Of a DNA stretch of 64,000 nucleotides, positions 1 to 9,005 are shown in pieces. Under the pieces are notes generated by a model that saw only the letters and a program-made list of their open reading frames with translations, searched no databases and was not told the origin of the DNA. The translations under genes were made by a program, and so were the position numbers. The stretch is from Prosthecodimorpha staleyi. GTDB lineage: Bacteria; Pseudomonadota; Alphaproteobacteria; Rhizobiales; Ancalomicrobiaceae. The stretch spans positions 62,001 to 126,000 of the forward strand of contig NZ_JAHHZF010000010.1 of the NCBI RefSeq assembly GCF_018729455.1, read 5' to 3'. Each line of letters begins with the position of its first letter. The stretch's first letter is position 1.

Positions 1-250
1 TGTAGACCGGCGACGCCACCACCAGCGCATCGGCGCCCGCGATCGCATCGAGGAGCCCGGCGAGCCGCGGCGGCGCCTTGCGGGCATCGAGCGTCGCCCC
101 GAGCTCGGGGCCCAGATCGACCAGATCGAACACCGTGCTCTCGACGCTGGTGCGCAGGGCGATCTCCTCGACAATCGTCGTGGTCAGCCCGAGCGTGCGC
201 GACGGGCGCTGCGTGTTGCCGGACAGGCCGACGAGATGGGATCGCGACAT
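1..250 (-). CDS. NADPH-dependent FMN reductase (MsuE/SsuE type), 5' part only
   Basis: Only the first 83 codons lie in the window; the gene runs off the left edge. The start is the ATG at 250. The N-terminus reads MSRSHLVGLSGNTQRPSRT, the flavodoxin-fold opening of the MsuE/SsuE FMN reductases, where GLSGN and RPSRT bind the FMN phosphate. ALVVASPVY near residues 75-83 is the usual second strand of the family. Such enzymes pass NAD(P)H electrons to free FMN for two-component monooxygenases, often alkanesulfonate desulfonation. No partner monooxygenase is visible here. It is divergent from the FAD-binding gene at 484, with an AT-rich patch around 310-340 that may hold the promoters. Family assignment is good; substrate pathway is inference. 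Confidence 0.8.
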   Translation of the reverse strand, partial: MSRSHLVGLSGNTQRPSRTLGLTTTIVEEIALRTSVESTVFDLVDLGPELGATLDARKAPPRLAGLLDAIAGADALVVASPVY

Positions 251-483
251 TTCACTTCCTCGCTGGCATCGGGGTCCGCCGCGGACCGTTCCTCAGAGCA
301 TGGAATAGATCATCAATTCAGTACACAATTAAATTTTCCATGCGGACGGGCAGACTGAAAAAAACAGCCACTTTCAGGAGCATTCGAGCAATCAGAATGC
401 GTCGGCAGCGGATGAATCCCTCAATCCCGCTGGACCAGCCGCCAAAATCCGATAAACTAGATCGGAATATATGGGAGATGCCG

Positions 484-1857
484 ATGTCGATCGAACGAAC
501 CCGGATCGTGGTTGTCGGATGCGGAGCCAGCGGCGTGATCGCGGCGGCCAATCTGGCCCGTGCCCTCGGGCAGGACGGCGACGTGCTGGTGGTCGAGCGC
601 GGCGGCGCCCCCGGCCTCGGCCTCGCCTATGCGACGCGCGATCCGAATCACCTGCTCAACGTGCGCGCCGCCAACATGAGCGCCTTCCCGAACGACCCCG
701 ACCACTTCTTCCGCTGGCTGCAGAAGCGCGGGCAGGATTTTGGGGCCGGCTGCGTCACCCCGTTCTGCTTCGTCGAGCGGCGCGTCTACGGCGCTTATCT
801 GGGTGATCTGTTCGAAGGCGCGACGATGGACGGCGTCGAACTGATCGACGCCGGTGCGGTGCGGATCGAGCCCTGGCGCGACGGCGTCGAGGTGCAGCTC
901 GACGACGGCACCAGCATCGCCGCCGACGCCGTCGTGCTGGCGACCGGCCACGACCCGAAACCGCCGCGCCAGGACGGCGTCGCCGATGCCTGGGCGCCCG
1001 GCGCGCTCGACGGCATCGGCCGCGACGACGAGGTGATCGTCATCGGCACCGGCCTGACCATGATCGACACCGTGCTGTCGCTCGATTCGCGCGGCCATCG
1101 TGGCCCGATCCGGGCGATCTCCCGGCGCGGTCTCCTGTCGGCCGTGCATGCCGCGGTCGAGCCGCGCCCGATCCCGGCCTCGGCAATCCCGTTCGGCGCC
1201 CCGCTGTCGCAACTCCTCCGCCTTCTGCGCCGCCATGCTGCCGAGGCCACCGCGAGCGGCGCCGACTGGCGCTCCACCGTCGACGCGCTGCGCCCACATA
1301 CGCGCCGGCTCTGGCAGGCGATGTCGACCGACCAACGCCGCCGCTTCCTGCGCCATGCCCGGGCGTGGTGGGACGTGCACCGGCACCGGATGGCGCCGGC
1401 GATCGCCCGCCGCATCGAGGCCCTGCGCGAGACCGGCCGGCTCGAGATCGTCACCGGCCGGGTGCTCGGCGCCAGCCCCGGGCCGGACGGTACTGAGCTC
1501 TGCGTGCGGCTGCGCGGCGCGCAAGCCGAGACCCGGCTCGTCGCCCGGCGCGTCATCGACGCCACCGGCCTGCCCTGCGGCCCGTTCTCGTCACCGAACC
1601 CGGTCATCGCCCATCTAATCGAGGACGGCCATGCCCGCCCGGACCCGCTCGGCTTCGGCCTCGATCTCGCCGACGATGCGGCCCTGATCGCGCATGGCGG
1701 GCAGGTCTCCGACCGCATCTTCGCCGTCGGCCCGCTCGGCCGCGCCGCCTTCTGGGAGATCATCGCGATCCCGGACATCCGCCAGCAATGCGCGGACCTG
1801 GCCGAGGATCTGGCCGGCCGGCTCGCCGGACGCCGCAAGCGCCGGGTCGCGCGGTAG
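484..1857 (+). CDS. FAD/NAD(P)-binding protein (YdhS-like)
   Basis: A 457-residue flavoprotein. A Rossmann motif VVVGCGASGVIAA sits at the N-terminus. It is followed by GLAYATRDPNHLLNVRAANM, typical of the FAD-NAD(P)-binding family PF13454. A second nucleotide motif, VIVIGTGLTMIDT, lies near residue 180, and VIDATGLPCGP near the C-terminus. The start at 484 is chosen because GGGAG at 473-477 gives a proper 6-base spacing; the in-frame ATG at 478 is too close. The reaction is unknown; relatives are annotated only as oxidoreductases or hydroxyacylglutathione-hydrolase-associated proteins. The gene converges on ackA, ending 15 bases before its stop codon. Confidence 0.8.
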   Translation: MSIERTRIVVVGCGASGVIAAANLARALGQDGDVLVVERGGAPGLGLAYATRDPNHLLNVRAANMSAFPNDPDHFFRWLQKRGQDFGAGCVTPFCFVERRVYGAYLGDLFEGATMDGVELIDAGAVRIEPWRDGVEVQLDDGTSIAADAVVLATGHDPKPPRQDGVADAWAPGALDGIGRDDEVIVIGTGLTMIDTVLSLDSRGHRGPIRAISRRGLLSAVHAAVEPRPIPASAIPFGAPLSQLLRLLRRHAAEATASGADWRSTVDALRPHTRRLWQAMSTDQRRRFLRHARAWWDVHRHRMAPAIARRIEALRETGRLEIVTGRVLGASPGPDGTELCVRLRGAQAETRLVARRVIDATGLPCGPFSSPNPVIAHLIEDGHARPDPLGFGLDLADDAALIAHGGQVSDRIFAVGPLGRAAFWEIIAIPDIRQQCADLAEDLAGRLAGRRKRRVAR

Positions 1858-1872
1858 GCCTCACGCGCGGGA

Positions 1873-3069
1873 TCAGCCGGCGACAGTCATTCCGCGCAGC
1901 GTCGCCAGGGTGTGGCGCGCGATCATGAATTCCTCGTCGGTCGGGATGACCAGGGCCCGGACGCGGCTCCCCGCCGCCGAGACGACCGTGTCGCGGCGCA
2001 TATTCGCGGCCGGGTCGGCGACCAGGCCGAGCCAGCCGAGCCGCTCCATGACGCGGGCACGCAGCGCGGTGCTGTTCTCGCCGATCCCGGCCGTGAACAC
2101 GACCCCGTCGAGCCCCTGCATGGCGGCCGCCAGTGCGCCGATCTCACGCACGATCCGATGCACGAAATAGTCGATCGCCAGTTTCGCGCCCGGCTCCCGG
2201 CTCGCCTCCAGGTCGCGCATGTCGGCCGAGACCCCGGACAGCCCCAGAAGGCCGCTCTCCCGGTAGAGCAGCCGCTCGATCGCCGCGGCGCCGAGTCCCT
2301 TGGCCTGCACGAGATAGAGCACGACACCGGGATCGAGCTGGCCGGTGCGGGTCGCCATGGGCAGCCCGTCGAGCGCCGTGAAGCCCATGGTGCTTTCGAC
2401 GCTCCGGCCGTCGATCATCGCGCAGGCCGATGCCCCGGCCCCGAGATGGCAGGCGACGACACGCCCCTTCGCCAGGTCCGGTGCGATTTCGGCGAGGCGG
2501 TGGGCGATGAACTCGTAGGAGAGGCCATGGAAGCCGTAGCGGCGCACGCCCTCCCGGTAGAGGGCGTCCGGCAGGGCGAAGCGGTCGGCAACATCGGGAT
2601 GACCGCGATGGAAGGCGGTGTCGAAGCAGGCGACCTGCGGCACGCCGGGCAGCCGGTCGCGGATGATCCGGATCGGCAGCAGGTTGTTCGGCTGGTGCAG
2701 CGGGGCGAGCGGCACCAGCGCCTCGAGCCGGCCGATGACCTCGTCGTCGACCAAAACCGGATTGGCGAAGTCCGGACCGCCATGGACGACCCGGTGCCCG
2801 ACCGCAACCGGCCGCTCGCCGCCGAGCCGTTCCAGGAGCCAGTCGTCGAGCCGGTCGAGCGCCTCCGCCACGGTCGGCACCTGACCGGCCGTGAAGACAT
2901 CGTCCTCCACGCGCCGGCCGCAGTCGTCGTCGGCGACCAGATGCGGATGCGAGCCGATGCCGTCGAAGGCGCCCTTCAGGTCGAGATCGAGCCGGTCGCC
3001 CGGCAGCACCTCGTAGATGCGGAACTTGATGCTGGACGATCCGGCATTGACGACGAGCAGATGGTCCAT
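1873..3069 (-). CDS. ackA: Acetate kinase
   Basis: A 398-residue acetate/propionate kinase (ASKHA fold) that interconverts acetate + ATP and acetyl phosphate + ADP. Visible motifs are NAGSSSIKF at residues 8-16, HRVVHGG, GFHGLSYE, the STMGFTALDGLPMATRTG segment, and TAGIGENS near the C-terminus. The usual HLGNG motif reads HLGAG here, as I recall for other alphaproteobacterial members. It lies 36 bases behind bdhA on the same strand, so the two are probably co-transcribed. No phosphotransacetylase gene is in the window. Length is normal for the family (about 400). Confidence 0.96.
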   Translation of the reverse strand: MDHLLVVNAGSSSIKFRIYEVLPGDRLDLDLKGAFDGIGSHPHLVADDDCGRRVEDDVFTAGQVPTVAEALDRLDDWLLERLGGERPVAVGHRVVHGGPDFANPVLVDDEVIGRLEALVPLAPLHQPNNLLPIRIIRDRLPGVPQVACFDTAFHRGHPDVADRFALPDALYREGVRRYGFHGLSYEFIAHRLAEIAPDLAKGRVVACHLGAGASACAMIDGRSVESTMGFTALDGLPMATRTGQLDPGVVLYLVQAKGLGAAAIERLLYRESGLLGLSGVSADMRDLEASREPGAKLAIDYFVHRIVREIGALAAAMQGLDGVVFTAGIGENSTALRARVMERLGWLGLVADPAANMRRDTVVSAAGSRVRALVIPTDEEFMIARHTLATLRGMTVAG

Positions 3070-3105
3070 GGGGCGGGGTCCCGGTCCGGTGGCGCTGCCC
3101 AGGCT

Positions 3106-3885
3106 CTACTGTGCCGTCCAGCCGCCGTCGATCGGTATGATTGCGCCCGTGATCGAGCCGGCCTCGTCGCCGGCCAGGAAGGCGGCCAGCGCGGCGACCT
3201 CCTCGATCGCCACGAAACGCTTGGTCGGCTGCGCGGCGAGGAGCACGGTGCGCACCACCTCCTCCTCGGTGATGCCGCGCGCCTTGGCGGTATCGGGGAT
3301 CTGCTTCTCGACCAGCGGGGTGAGCACGTAGCCGGGCGCGATGGCGTTGACGGTGACGCCGAACTCGGCCGCCTCCAGGGCAACCGTCTTGGTCAGGCCG
3401 GCAATGCCGTGCTTGGCCGCCACATAGGCCGACTTGTACGGCGAGGCGATCAGGGCATGGGCCGAGGCGATGTTGACGATGCGCCCGAAGCGTCGCGCCT
3501 TCATGCCCGGCAGCGCGGCCCGGATGGCATGGAAGGCGGCATTGAGATTGATCGCGATGATCCGGTCCCAGCGCTCGACCGGAAAGTCCTCGACCGGAGA
3601 GACGAACTGGATGCCGGCATTGTTGACCAGCACGTCGACTTGGCCGAACTGCGCCTCAGCCCGCGCGACCATGGCGGCGATCGCGGCCGGATCGGTCATG
3701 TCGGCGCCGTCGAATTCGACCGGCATGCCCGATTCGGCGGCGATCTCGGCGCGGAGGCGCGCGACCTCGTCCGGCTCGGCCAGACCGTTGAGCACGATGG
3801 CGTAACCTTCATGCGCCAGGCGCCGGGCGATCCCGAGCCCGATGCCGCTGGTGGAGCCGGTCACGATGGCAAGGCGAGACGTCAT
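3106..3885 (-). CDS. bdhA: 3-hydroxybutyrate dehydrogenase
   Basis: A 259-residue classical short-chain dehydrogenase that oxidises (R)-3-hydroxybutyrate to acetoacetate with NAD+, as in poly-hydroxybutyrate turnover. The cofactor motif GSTSGIG is at 10-16, NNAGIQ at 88-93, and the catalytic triad is S141, Y154, K158 (IASAHALIASPYKSAYVAAK). The NAGIQ and AHALIASPYKSAY segments and a C-terminus ending GGWTAQ are characteristic of BdhA rather than FabG. A GAGG ribosome site lies 8 bases upstream of the ATG. It is first in a likely two-gene operon with ackA. The 159 bases upstream, towards ggt, show no gene. Confidence 0.93.
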   Translation of the reverse strand: MTSRLAIVTGSTSGIGLGIARRLAHEGYAIVLNGLAEPDEVARLRAEIAAESGMPVEFDGADMTDPAAIAAMVARAEAQFGQVDVLVNNAGIQFVSPVEDFPVERWDRIIAINLNAAFHAIRAALPGMKARRFGRIVNIASAHALIASPYKSAYVAAKHGIAGLTKTVALEAAEFGVTVNAIAPGYVLTPLVEKQIPDTAKARGITEEEVVRTVLLAAQPTKRFVAIEEVAALAAFLAGDEAGSITGAIIPIDGGWTAQ

Positions 3886-4044
3886 GGATGAACCTCGGTA
3901 CGACGGGTGAGCCGGGAGAACGGCGCCATGGTGATGCGCATCCGGCCCGGCCGACCGGTCTGCGCGCGACGGCCCGCAGCGCCAAGCAAGGTATGGGCCG
4001 AACGATGACGGTTCAGAGAAGGGCGGCCCCTTCGGCGCGCATTG

Positions 4045-5802
4045 TCAGGGGCCGGCCGCCAGCGTGCCGCGCTGGCGCGGATCGCCGGCACCCAGGAAGC
4101 CCTCCGGGGCGACCACGATCGAATTGGCCGAGCCGGACGTGGTGCCGACCATGACCTTGTGGCCGCGCGCGGTCAGGAGCGCAATCGTATCCGGCGAAAG
4201 CCCCTGTTCGGTCAGCAGCGCATCCGGGCGCCACTGGTGATGCACGCGCGGCGCAGCGACGGCCTCGGCCAGCGACAAGCCGTTGTCGACCACGTTGACG
4301 ATCACCTGCAGCACGGTGGTGATGATCCGGCTGCCGCCCGGGCTGCCGGTGACCATGACCAGCTTGCCGTCCTTGAACAGGAAGGTCGGCGTCATCGAGG
4401 AGAGCGGGCGGGCTCCCGGCGCCACGCTGTTGGTGTCGCCGCCGACCAGCCCATAGGCATTCTGCGCGCCGGCCTTTGCCGAAAAATCGTCCATCTCGTT
4501 GTTGAGCAAGATGCCGGTCCCCTCGGCGACGAGGCCGAGCCCGTAGCTGAAATTCAGCGTGTAGGTATTGGCGACCGCATTGCCGTCCTCGTCGACGACC
4601 GAGAAGTGGGTGGTCTGGTCGCTCTCATAAGGCAGCGGATCGCCGGCCCGGATCGCGTCGGCGGGGCGCGCCCGGTCGGGATCGATCTGCGCCCGCAGCG
4701 TCTCGGCGTAGCGCTTGGACAGCAGACCGGCGACCGGGATCTTGACCCGGTCCGGATCGCCCAGAAACTGGGCGCGGTCGGCATAGGCGGGCTTCATCGC
4801 CTCGGCGAGGAGGTGGATCTGCCGGGCGCTGCCGGCACCGGCGCCGGCGAGGTCGAAGCCCTCAAGGATGTTGAGGATCTGAATGAGATGCACGCCGCCC
4901 GACGAAGGCGGCGGCATCGAGACGACCTCGTAGCCGCGATAGCTGCCCGTCACCGGCTTGCGCAGAACCGGCCGGTAGCCGGCCAGATCCTCGGCCGTCA
5001 TGACGCCGCCGGCGCCGCGCACCGCCGCGACCAGTTTCTCGGCGAGCGGCCCCCGGTAGAAGCCGTCCGGCCCCTGGCGGGCGATCGTCTCCAGGCTCCA
5101 GGCCAGATCGCGCTGCACCAGCAGGCTGCCGCGCGTCAGGCTCTCGCCGGTCGGCATGAAGACCGCGCGGGTGGAGGGAAACCGCTTCAGCCGCGTCGCC
5201 GTCGGCAGGCTGTCGGCGAGATCGTCTTCGACCGCGATGCCGTCGCGGGCAAGCGCGATCGCCGGCGCGATCAGATCGGCCAGCGTGAAGCGATCCGAGC
5301 CGAAGCGGCGGTGCGCCTCGGCGAGGCCGGCCACGGTGCCGGGGACGCCGACCGCAAGACCGGAATCGCGCGAGCGCGCCGGATCGGGTTCGCCCTTCTC
5401 GTTCAGGAACATGTCGCGGGTCGCCGCCGCCGGGGCGGTCTCGCGGTAGTCGATCGCCACGGTCTCGTTGGTGCGCGCGCGATGCACCATCATGAAGCCG
5501 CCGCCGCCGAGATTGCCGGCCCGCGGCAGCGTCACGGCGAGCGCGAAGCCGACCGCGACCGCCGCATCGACCGCATTGCCGCCGCGCTTCAGGATGTCGA
5601 CGCCGATCCGGGTCGCCCGGGCCTCCTGGCTGGCCACCATGCCGTGCGCGCCGATCACCGGGAGCAGACGGCTGGCCGCCGACTGGATCGGCTGCCCGGG
5701 CGCCGGCCAGCCCGGAGGCGCGCCCTGCGACAGGGCCGGCGAGGCGGTCAGAAGCGCGGCGGCGAGTGCGAGCGTGCGGACGGCAGTGCGGCAAATCGAC
5801 AT
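4045..5802 (-). CDS. ggt: Gamma-glutamyltransferase, periplasmic
   Basis: A 585-residue Ntn-hydrolase that cleaves or transfers the gamma-glutamyl group of glutathione in the periplasm. The first 26 residues form a signal peptide (MSICRTAVRTLALAAALLTA, then ASP-ALSQ). The precursor cuts itself before the catalytic threonine of TTHFSVVDEDG, T397 here, giving large and small subunits. GNLGGGGFM, the DYRETAP segment and the SMTPTFLF / TGSPGGSRI motifs near the C-terminus are all present, so the enzyme looks intact. It is monocistronic, with two palindromic elements directly upstream (5819-5938) and 159 bases to bdhA downstream. Confidence 0.96.
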   Translation of the reverse strand: MSICRTAVRTLALAAALLTASPALSQGAPPGWPAPGQPIQSAASRLLPVIGAHGMVASQEARATRIGVDILKRGGNAVDAAVAVGFALAVTLPRAGNLGGGGFMMVHRARTNETVAIDYRETAPAAATRDMFLNEKGEPDPARSRDSGLAVGVPGTVAGLAEAHRRFGSDRFTLADLIAPAIALARDGIAVEDDLADSLPTATRLKRFPSTRAVFMPTGESLTRGSLLVQRDLAWSLETIARQGPDGFYRGPLAEKLVAAVRGAGGVMTAEDLAGYRPVLRKPVTGSYRGYEVVSMPPPSSGGVHLIQILNILEGFDLAGAGAGSARQIHLLAEAMKPAYADRAQFLGDPDRVKIPVAGLLSKRYAETLRAQIDPDRARPADAIRAGDPLPYESDQTTHFSVVDEDGNAVANTYTLNFSYGLGLVAEGTGILLNNEMDDFSAKAGAQNAYGLVGGDTNSVAPGARPLSSMTPTFLFKDGKLVMVTGSPGGSRIITTVLQVIVNVVDNGLSLAEAVAAPRVHHQWRPDALLTEQGLSPDTIALLTARGHKVMVGTTSGSANSIVVAPEGFLGAGDPRQRGTLAAGP

Positions 5803-5818
5803 GAACGACGTCCTCCCC

Positions 5819-5871
5819 AGTGGTTCGATCGAGACGGATGGTCCCCATCCGTCTCGAGAATCCGAACCACT
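5819..5871. repeat. Palindromic intergenic element A
   Basis: An imperfect palindrome between ggt and the hydrolase gene. Outer arms are AGTGGTTCG (5819-5827) and CGAACCACT (5863-5871); inner arms are GAGACGGATGG (5831-5841) and CCATCCGTCTC (5845-5855). The left half, from TGGTTCGATCGAGAC on, recurs with a few changes at about 19853-19882, so this is a dispersed repeat and not a simple terminator. No poly-T follows. It lies just upstream of the ggt start codon. Confidence 0.7.
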
Positions 5872-5885
5872 AACTCTTTGATTGT

Positions 5886-5937
5886 GTGGTCAATTCAATC
5901 TGACATTGGCGGGACGCAAATGTCAGATTTTGACCAC
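5886..5937. repeat. Palindromic intergenic element B
   Basis: Second palindrome, 14 bases after element A. Outer arms GTGGTCAA (5886-5893) and TTGACCAC (5930-5937) are perfect complements. Inner arms TCTGACATT (5899-5907) and AATGTCAGA (5919-5927) are also perfect, with an 11-base loop. It is AT-richer than its surroundings. It could be a repeat sequence, a regulator site or a transcript hairpin; nothing in the sequence decides between these. Confidence 0.65.
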
Positions 5938-5994
5938 TAGCGCGATCTTGGCCCGCAGCGCGCGGCGGCGCCAGCCTCCGCGGCCCGCTGCAGG

Positions 5995-6819
5995 TCAGGC
6001 CGGCGGCAGGGCCGGCGTCCCGGCGGTCTCGATGCCGGCCGCCAGGCTCTCGACCGTCGCCAGCAGCCGCCGGATATCCTCCGGACGCGACAGGCGGTGG
6101 TCGCCGTCCTTGATCAGCGTGAGTACCACGTCGTCCCCGCTGAGGCAGGTCACCAGGTCGACCGCATGGCGCCAGGGCACGTCCGGATCCTTGACGCCCT
6201 GCAGGATATGGACCGGGCATCCGGTCTCGATCGAACCGCCCAGGATCAGATGGTTGCGCCCGTCCTCGATCAGCGCGCGGGTGATCAGATAGGGCTCGTC
6301 CGAATAGGCCGACGGCTCCTCGTAGCGGCCGCGGTCCAGGATCTCGGCCTTCACGGCCTCCGGAAAGGTCGCCCACATCAGCGCCTCGGTGAAGTCCGGC
6401 GCCGGGGCGATCAGCACCAGACCGCGAATGCGGGCGATCTGCTTGCGGCGCTGGTCGAGGGCGAGCAGCAGGGCGATCCAGCCGCCCATCGAGGAGCCGA
6501 CCAGGATCTGGTCGCCTTCGGTCTGGCGCTCGAACACCGCGACGGCCTCCTCCAGCCAGCGCGAGATGGTGCCGTCGGCGAAATCGCCGCCCGAGGCACC
6601 GTGGCCGGAATAGTCGAAGCGAGTCGCGGCGCGGCCGGTCTGCGCGGCCCAATCGTCGAGGGCGACCGCCTTGGTGCCGGTCATGTCGGACCGGAAGCCG
6701 CCGAGCCAGACGAGGCCGGGCGCCCGCCCGGAGCGGCTCAGTATCGCGATGTCGCGCGCCGCCGCACCGGTCCCGACGGAGATGCGGCAGGGGGTCGGCA
6801 GATCGGGCGGCAGGGTCAT
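5995..6819 (-). CDS. Alpha/beta hydrolase
   Basis: A 274-residue serine hydrolase without a signal peptide. The nucleophile elbow GSSMGG (108-113, Ser110) follows a strand with the [11 protein letters not shown] motif (68-78), which forms the oxyanion-hole region of the ABHD10/YtxM-like esterases. [19 protein letters not shown] (acid residue) and [12 protein letters not shown] (catalytic His near 250) complete the triad. The substrate is unknown; thioesters or carboxylic esters are plausible from the family. It is transcribed towards elements A/B and ggt and diverges from infC. Confidence 0.85.
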   Translation of the reverse strand: MTLPPDLPTPCRISVGTGAAARDIAILSRSGRAPGLVWLGGFRSDMTGTKAVALDDWAAQTGRAATRFDYSGHGASGGDFADGTISRWLEEAVAVFERQTEGDQILVGSSMGGWIALLLALDQRRKQIARIRGLVLIAPAPDFTEALMWATFPEAVKAEILDRGRYEEPSAYSDEPYLITRALIEDGRNHLILGGSIETGCPVHILQGVKDPDVPWRHAVDLVTCLSGDDVVLTLIKDGDHRLSRPEDIRRLLATVESLAAGIETAGTPALPPA

Positions 6820-7106
6820 GGCGGCTCCTCTATGGCCTTGCCGACATCGATAGGATTGCTTCCGCGGCGTGGCAAGTCGGGCGGCCGGGCTTCACCCGGG
6901 CCCGCTGTGCCCCCATATTGGTTCCGGGATCCGCCGTTCTGCCGTTGACTCGCAGCCGAAAAGGGCGGATTTTCCCTGTTCACCGACCGTTCGCTTTCCA
7001 TCGTCGGATCGGACCCTGGTGCGCAAGGGCGCACCGGGCTTCCTGCGTCCCGATGCCAACCGCCGAGCCGGTGACAACGACCGCAACGTCAGAGGAGACA
7101 ACGACC

Positions 7107-7646
7107 ATTCGCCGTCCTTTCCGTGCGCCTGTGCCCCTTAAGGAGGGGCCCCGTATCAACCGGGAGATCCGCGGGGTACCCCAGGTTCAGTTGATCGACG
7201 ACGAGGGCAAGAACCTCGGCGTGATCTCCTTCTTCGATGCCTTGAGCATGGCCGAGGAGGCAGGGATGGATCTCGTCGAGATCGCACCCCAGTCCGAACC
7301 GCCCGTCTGCAAGATTCTCGACTTCGGCCGCTTCAAGTATCAGTCGCAGAAGAAGGCGGCCGAGACTCGCAAGAACCAGAAGGTCGTCGAGATCAAGGAG
7401 ATCAAACTCCGGCCGAATATCGACGATCACGACTATGACGTGAAGATGCGCCAGTCGCGTTCGTTCTTCGAGGAAGGCGACAAGGTCAAGATAACCCTGC
7501 GCTTCCGCGGCCGCGAGATGGCTCACCAGGATCTCGGCTATCAGCTTCTGGAGCGTGTGCGGCATGATCTCGGCGACATGGCCAAGGTCGAATCGGAACC
7601 GCGTTTCGAAGGCAAGCAGATGATCATGATCCTCACCCCCCGGTGA
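7107..7646 (+). CDS. infC: Translation initiation factor IF-3 (AUU start)
   Basis: A 179-residue IF-3, which binds the 30S subunit and checks initiator tRNA-start codon pairing. The N-domain has [10 protein letters not shown]; the C-domain has [17 protein letters not shown] and [13 protein letters not shown] place the start at ATT 7107: AGAGGAGA at 7091-7098 is a strong ribosome site 8 bases before it, and the product then starts (M)[21 protein letters not shown] as alphaproteobacterial IF-3 does. The in-frame ATG at 6918 would add 63 residues of unrelated sequence. A rare AUU start is the known device by which infC is autoregulated in enterobacteria. The rpmI-rplT genes that often follow infC are not downstream. 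Confidence 0.95.
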   Translation: MRRPFRAPVPLKEGPRINREIRGVPQVQLIDDEGKNLGVISFFDALSMAEEAGMDLVEIAPQSEPPVCKILDFGRFKYQSQKKAAETRKNQKVVEIKEIKLRPNIDDHDYDVKMRQSRSFFEEGDKVKITLRFRGREMAHQDLGYQLLERVRHDLGDMAKVESEPRFEGKQMIMILTPR

Positions 7647-7875
7647 GGATCGTCGGTCCGGCGCCGCTCCCGGCCATGGCCCGGGACCGGACGGGGCCGA
7701 GTTTGCGACAGGCGGGACGGACCGGTTCGGGTCGGCCCGATCGAGCCATCGGCGACGGAGCCCGTGCCCCACCTTCGCCGTTTCTGCTGCCATGCCGGAC
7801 CATGATCGGGAGGACCGGTTTGCCACACGGGCCCCTGATCGACAGGATCGGCGCGACCGAGGCCCCGTTCCCGGC

Positions 7876-8448
7876 ATGACCGACCGTTCGCTCGCGATCC
7901 GCTGGCAGTCTCCCGCAGACGGCGGGCTGGAACATTGCGTCCTCAAGATCGCCGATTCCGGCATCACGGCCGAGGGCGTCGTGATCGGCGGCCGGGGCGA
8001 GCAGGGCTACGGCCTGCGCTACCGGGTAACGGCGGACGCCGACTGGGCGGCGTTGCGCAGCATCCACCTGACGATGCTCGGCGGCCCCACCCTGGCGCTG
8101 CGCCATGACGGCTTCGGCGAGTGGACCGACGGTGCCGGCGCCAAACGCAAGGAATTCTCCGGTCTGCTCGATGTCGACCTGGGTGCGACGCCGCTCGGTC
8201 TGATCGCCACGCTCAAACGCCAGACCTGGAAGACCGGCCGCACCCAGGAGATCGATACGCTGGTGCTGGCTGTTCCGGAGATGACGCTCGAGCGCCGCCG
8301 CGTGGCCTATCTCTGCCTCGAGCCCGGCCGTCACTACCGTGTCGGCGAGGCCGATATCCGGCTCGATACCGATGGCCTGCTGGCCAGCTGGTCCGGCCGC
8401 CTGGACCGCGTCGCCGACCCGACAGAACAGGCCGAAACGACCGCCTGA
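7876..8448 (+). CDS. Putative glycolipid-binding protein (PF06475 type)
   Basis: A 190-residue protein, mostly beta strands, resembling the putative glycolipid-binding family: RWQSPADGGLEHCVLK at the start, then a strand-rich middle and YLCLEPGRHYRVGEADIR towards the C-terminus. No signal peptide or membrane segment is seen. The start at 7876 (MTDRSLAIRW) fits the family; an in-frame ATG at 7792 would add 28 charged residues that look like translated intergenic DNA. Neither has a clear ribosome site. It follows infC by 229 bases, so it probably has its own promoter. The ligand is not known. Confidence 0.65.
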   Translation: MTDRSLAIRWQSPADGGLEHCVLKIADSGITAEGVVIGGRGEQGYGLRYRVTADADWAALRSIHLTMLGGPTLALRHDGFGEWTDGAGAKRKEFSGLLDVDLGATPLGLIATLKRQTWKTGRTQEIDTLVLAVPEMTLERRRVAYLCLEPGRHYRVGEADIRLDTDGLLASWSGRLDRVADPTEQAETTA

Positions 8449-9005
8449 GCGGCCCGGCCCGGCCGCGGTGCCGGTCCCCCACAGCCGATCGCCAAACGCC
8501 CCCGCCGCCGGATGCCCGCAACCATAGACCGGCCCGGATCCCGCGCCGCCCGGTCTCGCCGGCCCCGGACACCGACTGCCGGTCAGACTGACCCCGGCAT
8601 GCCCCATTTAAGTAAAAATCTCGAAGAATTGGACTTTCCCAAGTTTTCGCCGTCGATCGTCGAAAGTGGAAATTCGATCCGATGGTTTACAAGACGCTTC
8701 CGGCGTCAACCGGCCCGTCAAATGCAGCTGCAACAACGTCTTGGCCCGACGCTTCGACCGACAGATGCCGGACCGCTCGATTTTTAGCGGCTTTTCTTCG
8801 AACAGAGTCACCACGCCGGTCTACCGATCGGAAATCTTTCTCGCCCATCCTGGCCCTCGAAATGTCCTGCCTGCCGTGGCCGCCGGTCGTCCGGCGCGCG
8901 GGCATCAGGCATTTGTCGGAGTTGGCCTTCGGACCGCCTCGGACGTGCAAAGCCCCGGGGCTGCGCGTCCCGGGACCGGGACGGAAGCCGCAGGGAGGAC
9001 CGATC
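8449..9005. other. Intergenic region without a convincing gene
   Basis: 557 bases between the glycolipid-binding gene and the DUF2336 gene. About 8605-8700 is AT-richer than the surroundings and holds a small hairpin (GACGC-TTCCG-GCGTC, 8693-8707). Short open frames on both strands have no ribosome sites and no familiar sequence. The 3' end carries the AGGGAGGA ribosome site of the next gene. A promoter is likely in the AT-rich part but I cannot place one firmly. Confidence 0.5.

Noticed and set aside
6918-7106. A longer N-terminus for IF-3 from ATG 6918
   Set aside because: The added 63 residues do not match IF-3 and there is no ribosome site; ATT 7107 has both family fit and ribosome site.
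8608-8814. A 68-codon minus-strand frame in the gap before the DUF2336 gene
   Set aside because: No ribosome site and no similarity I can see; it sits in the AT-rich promoter zone.
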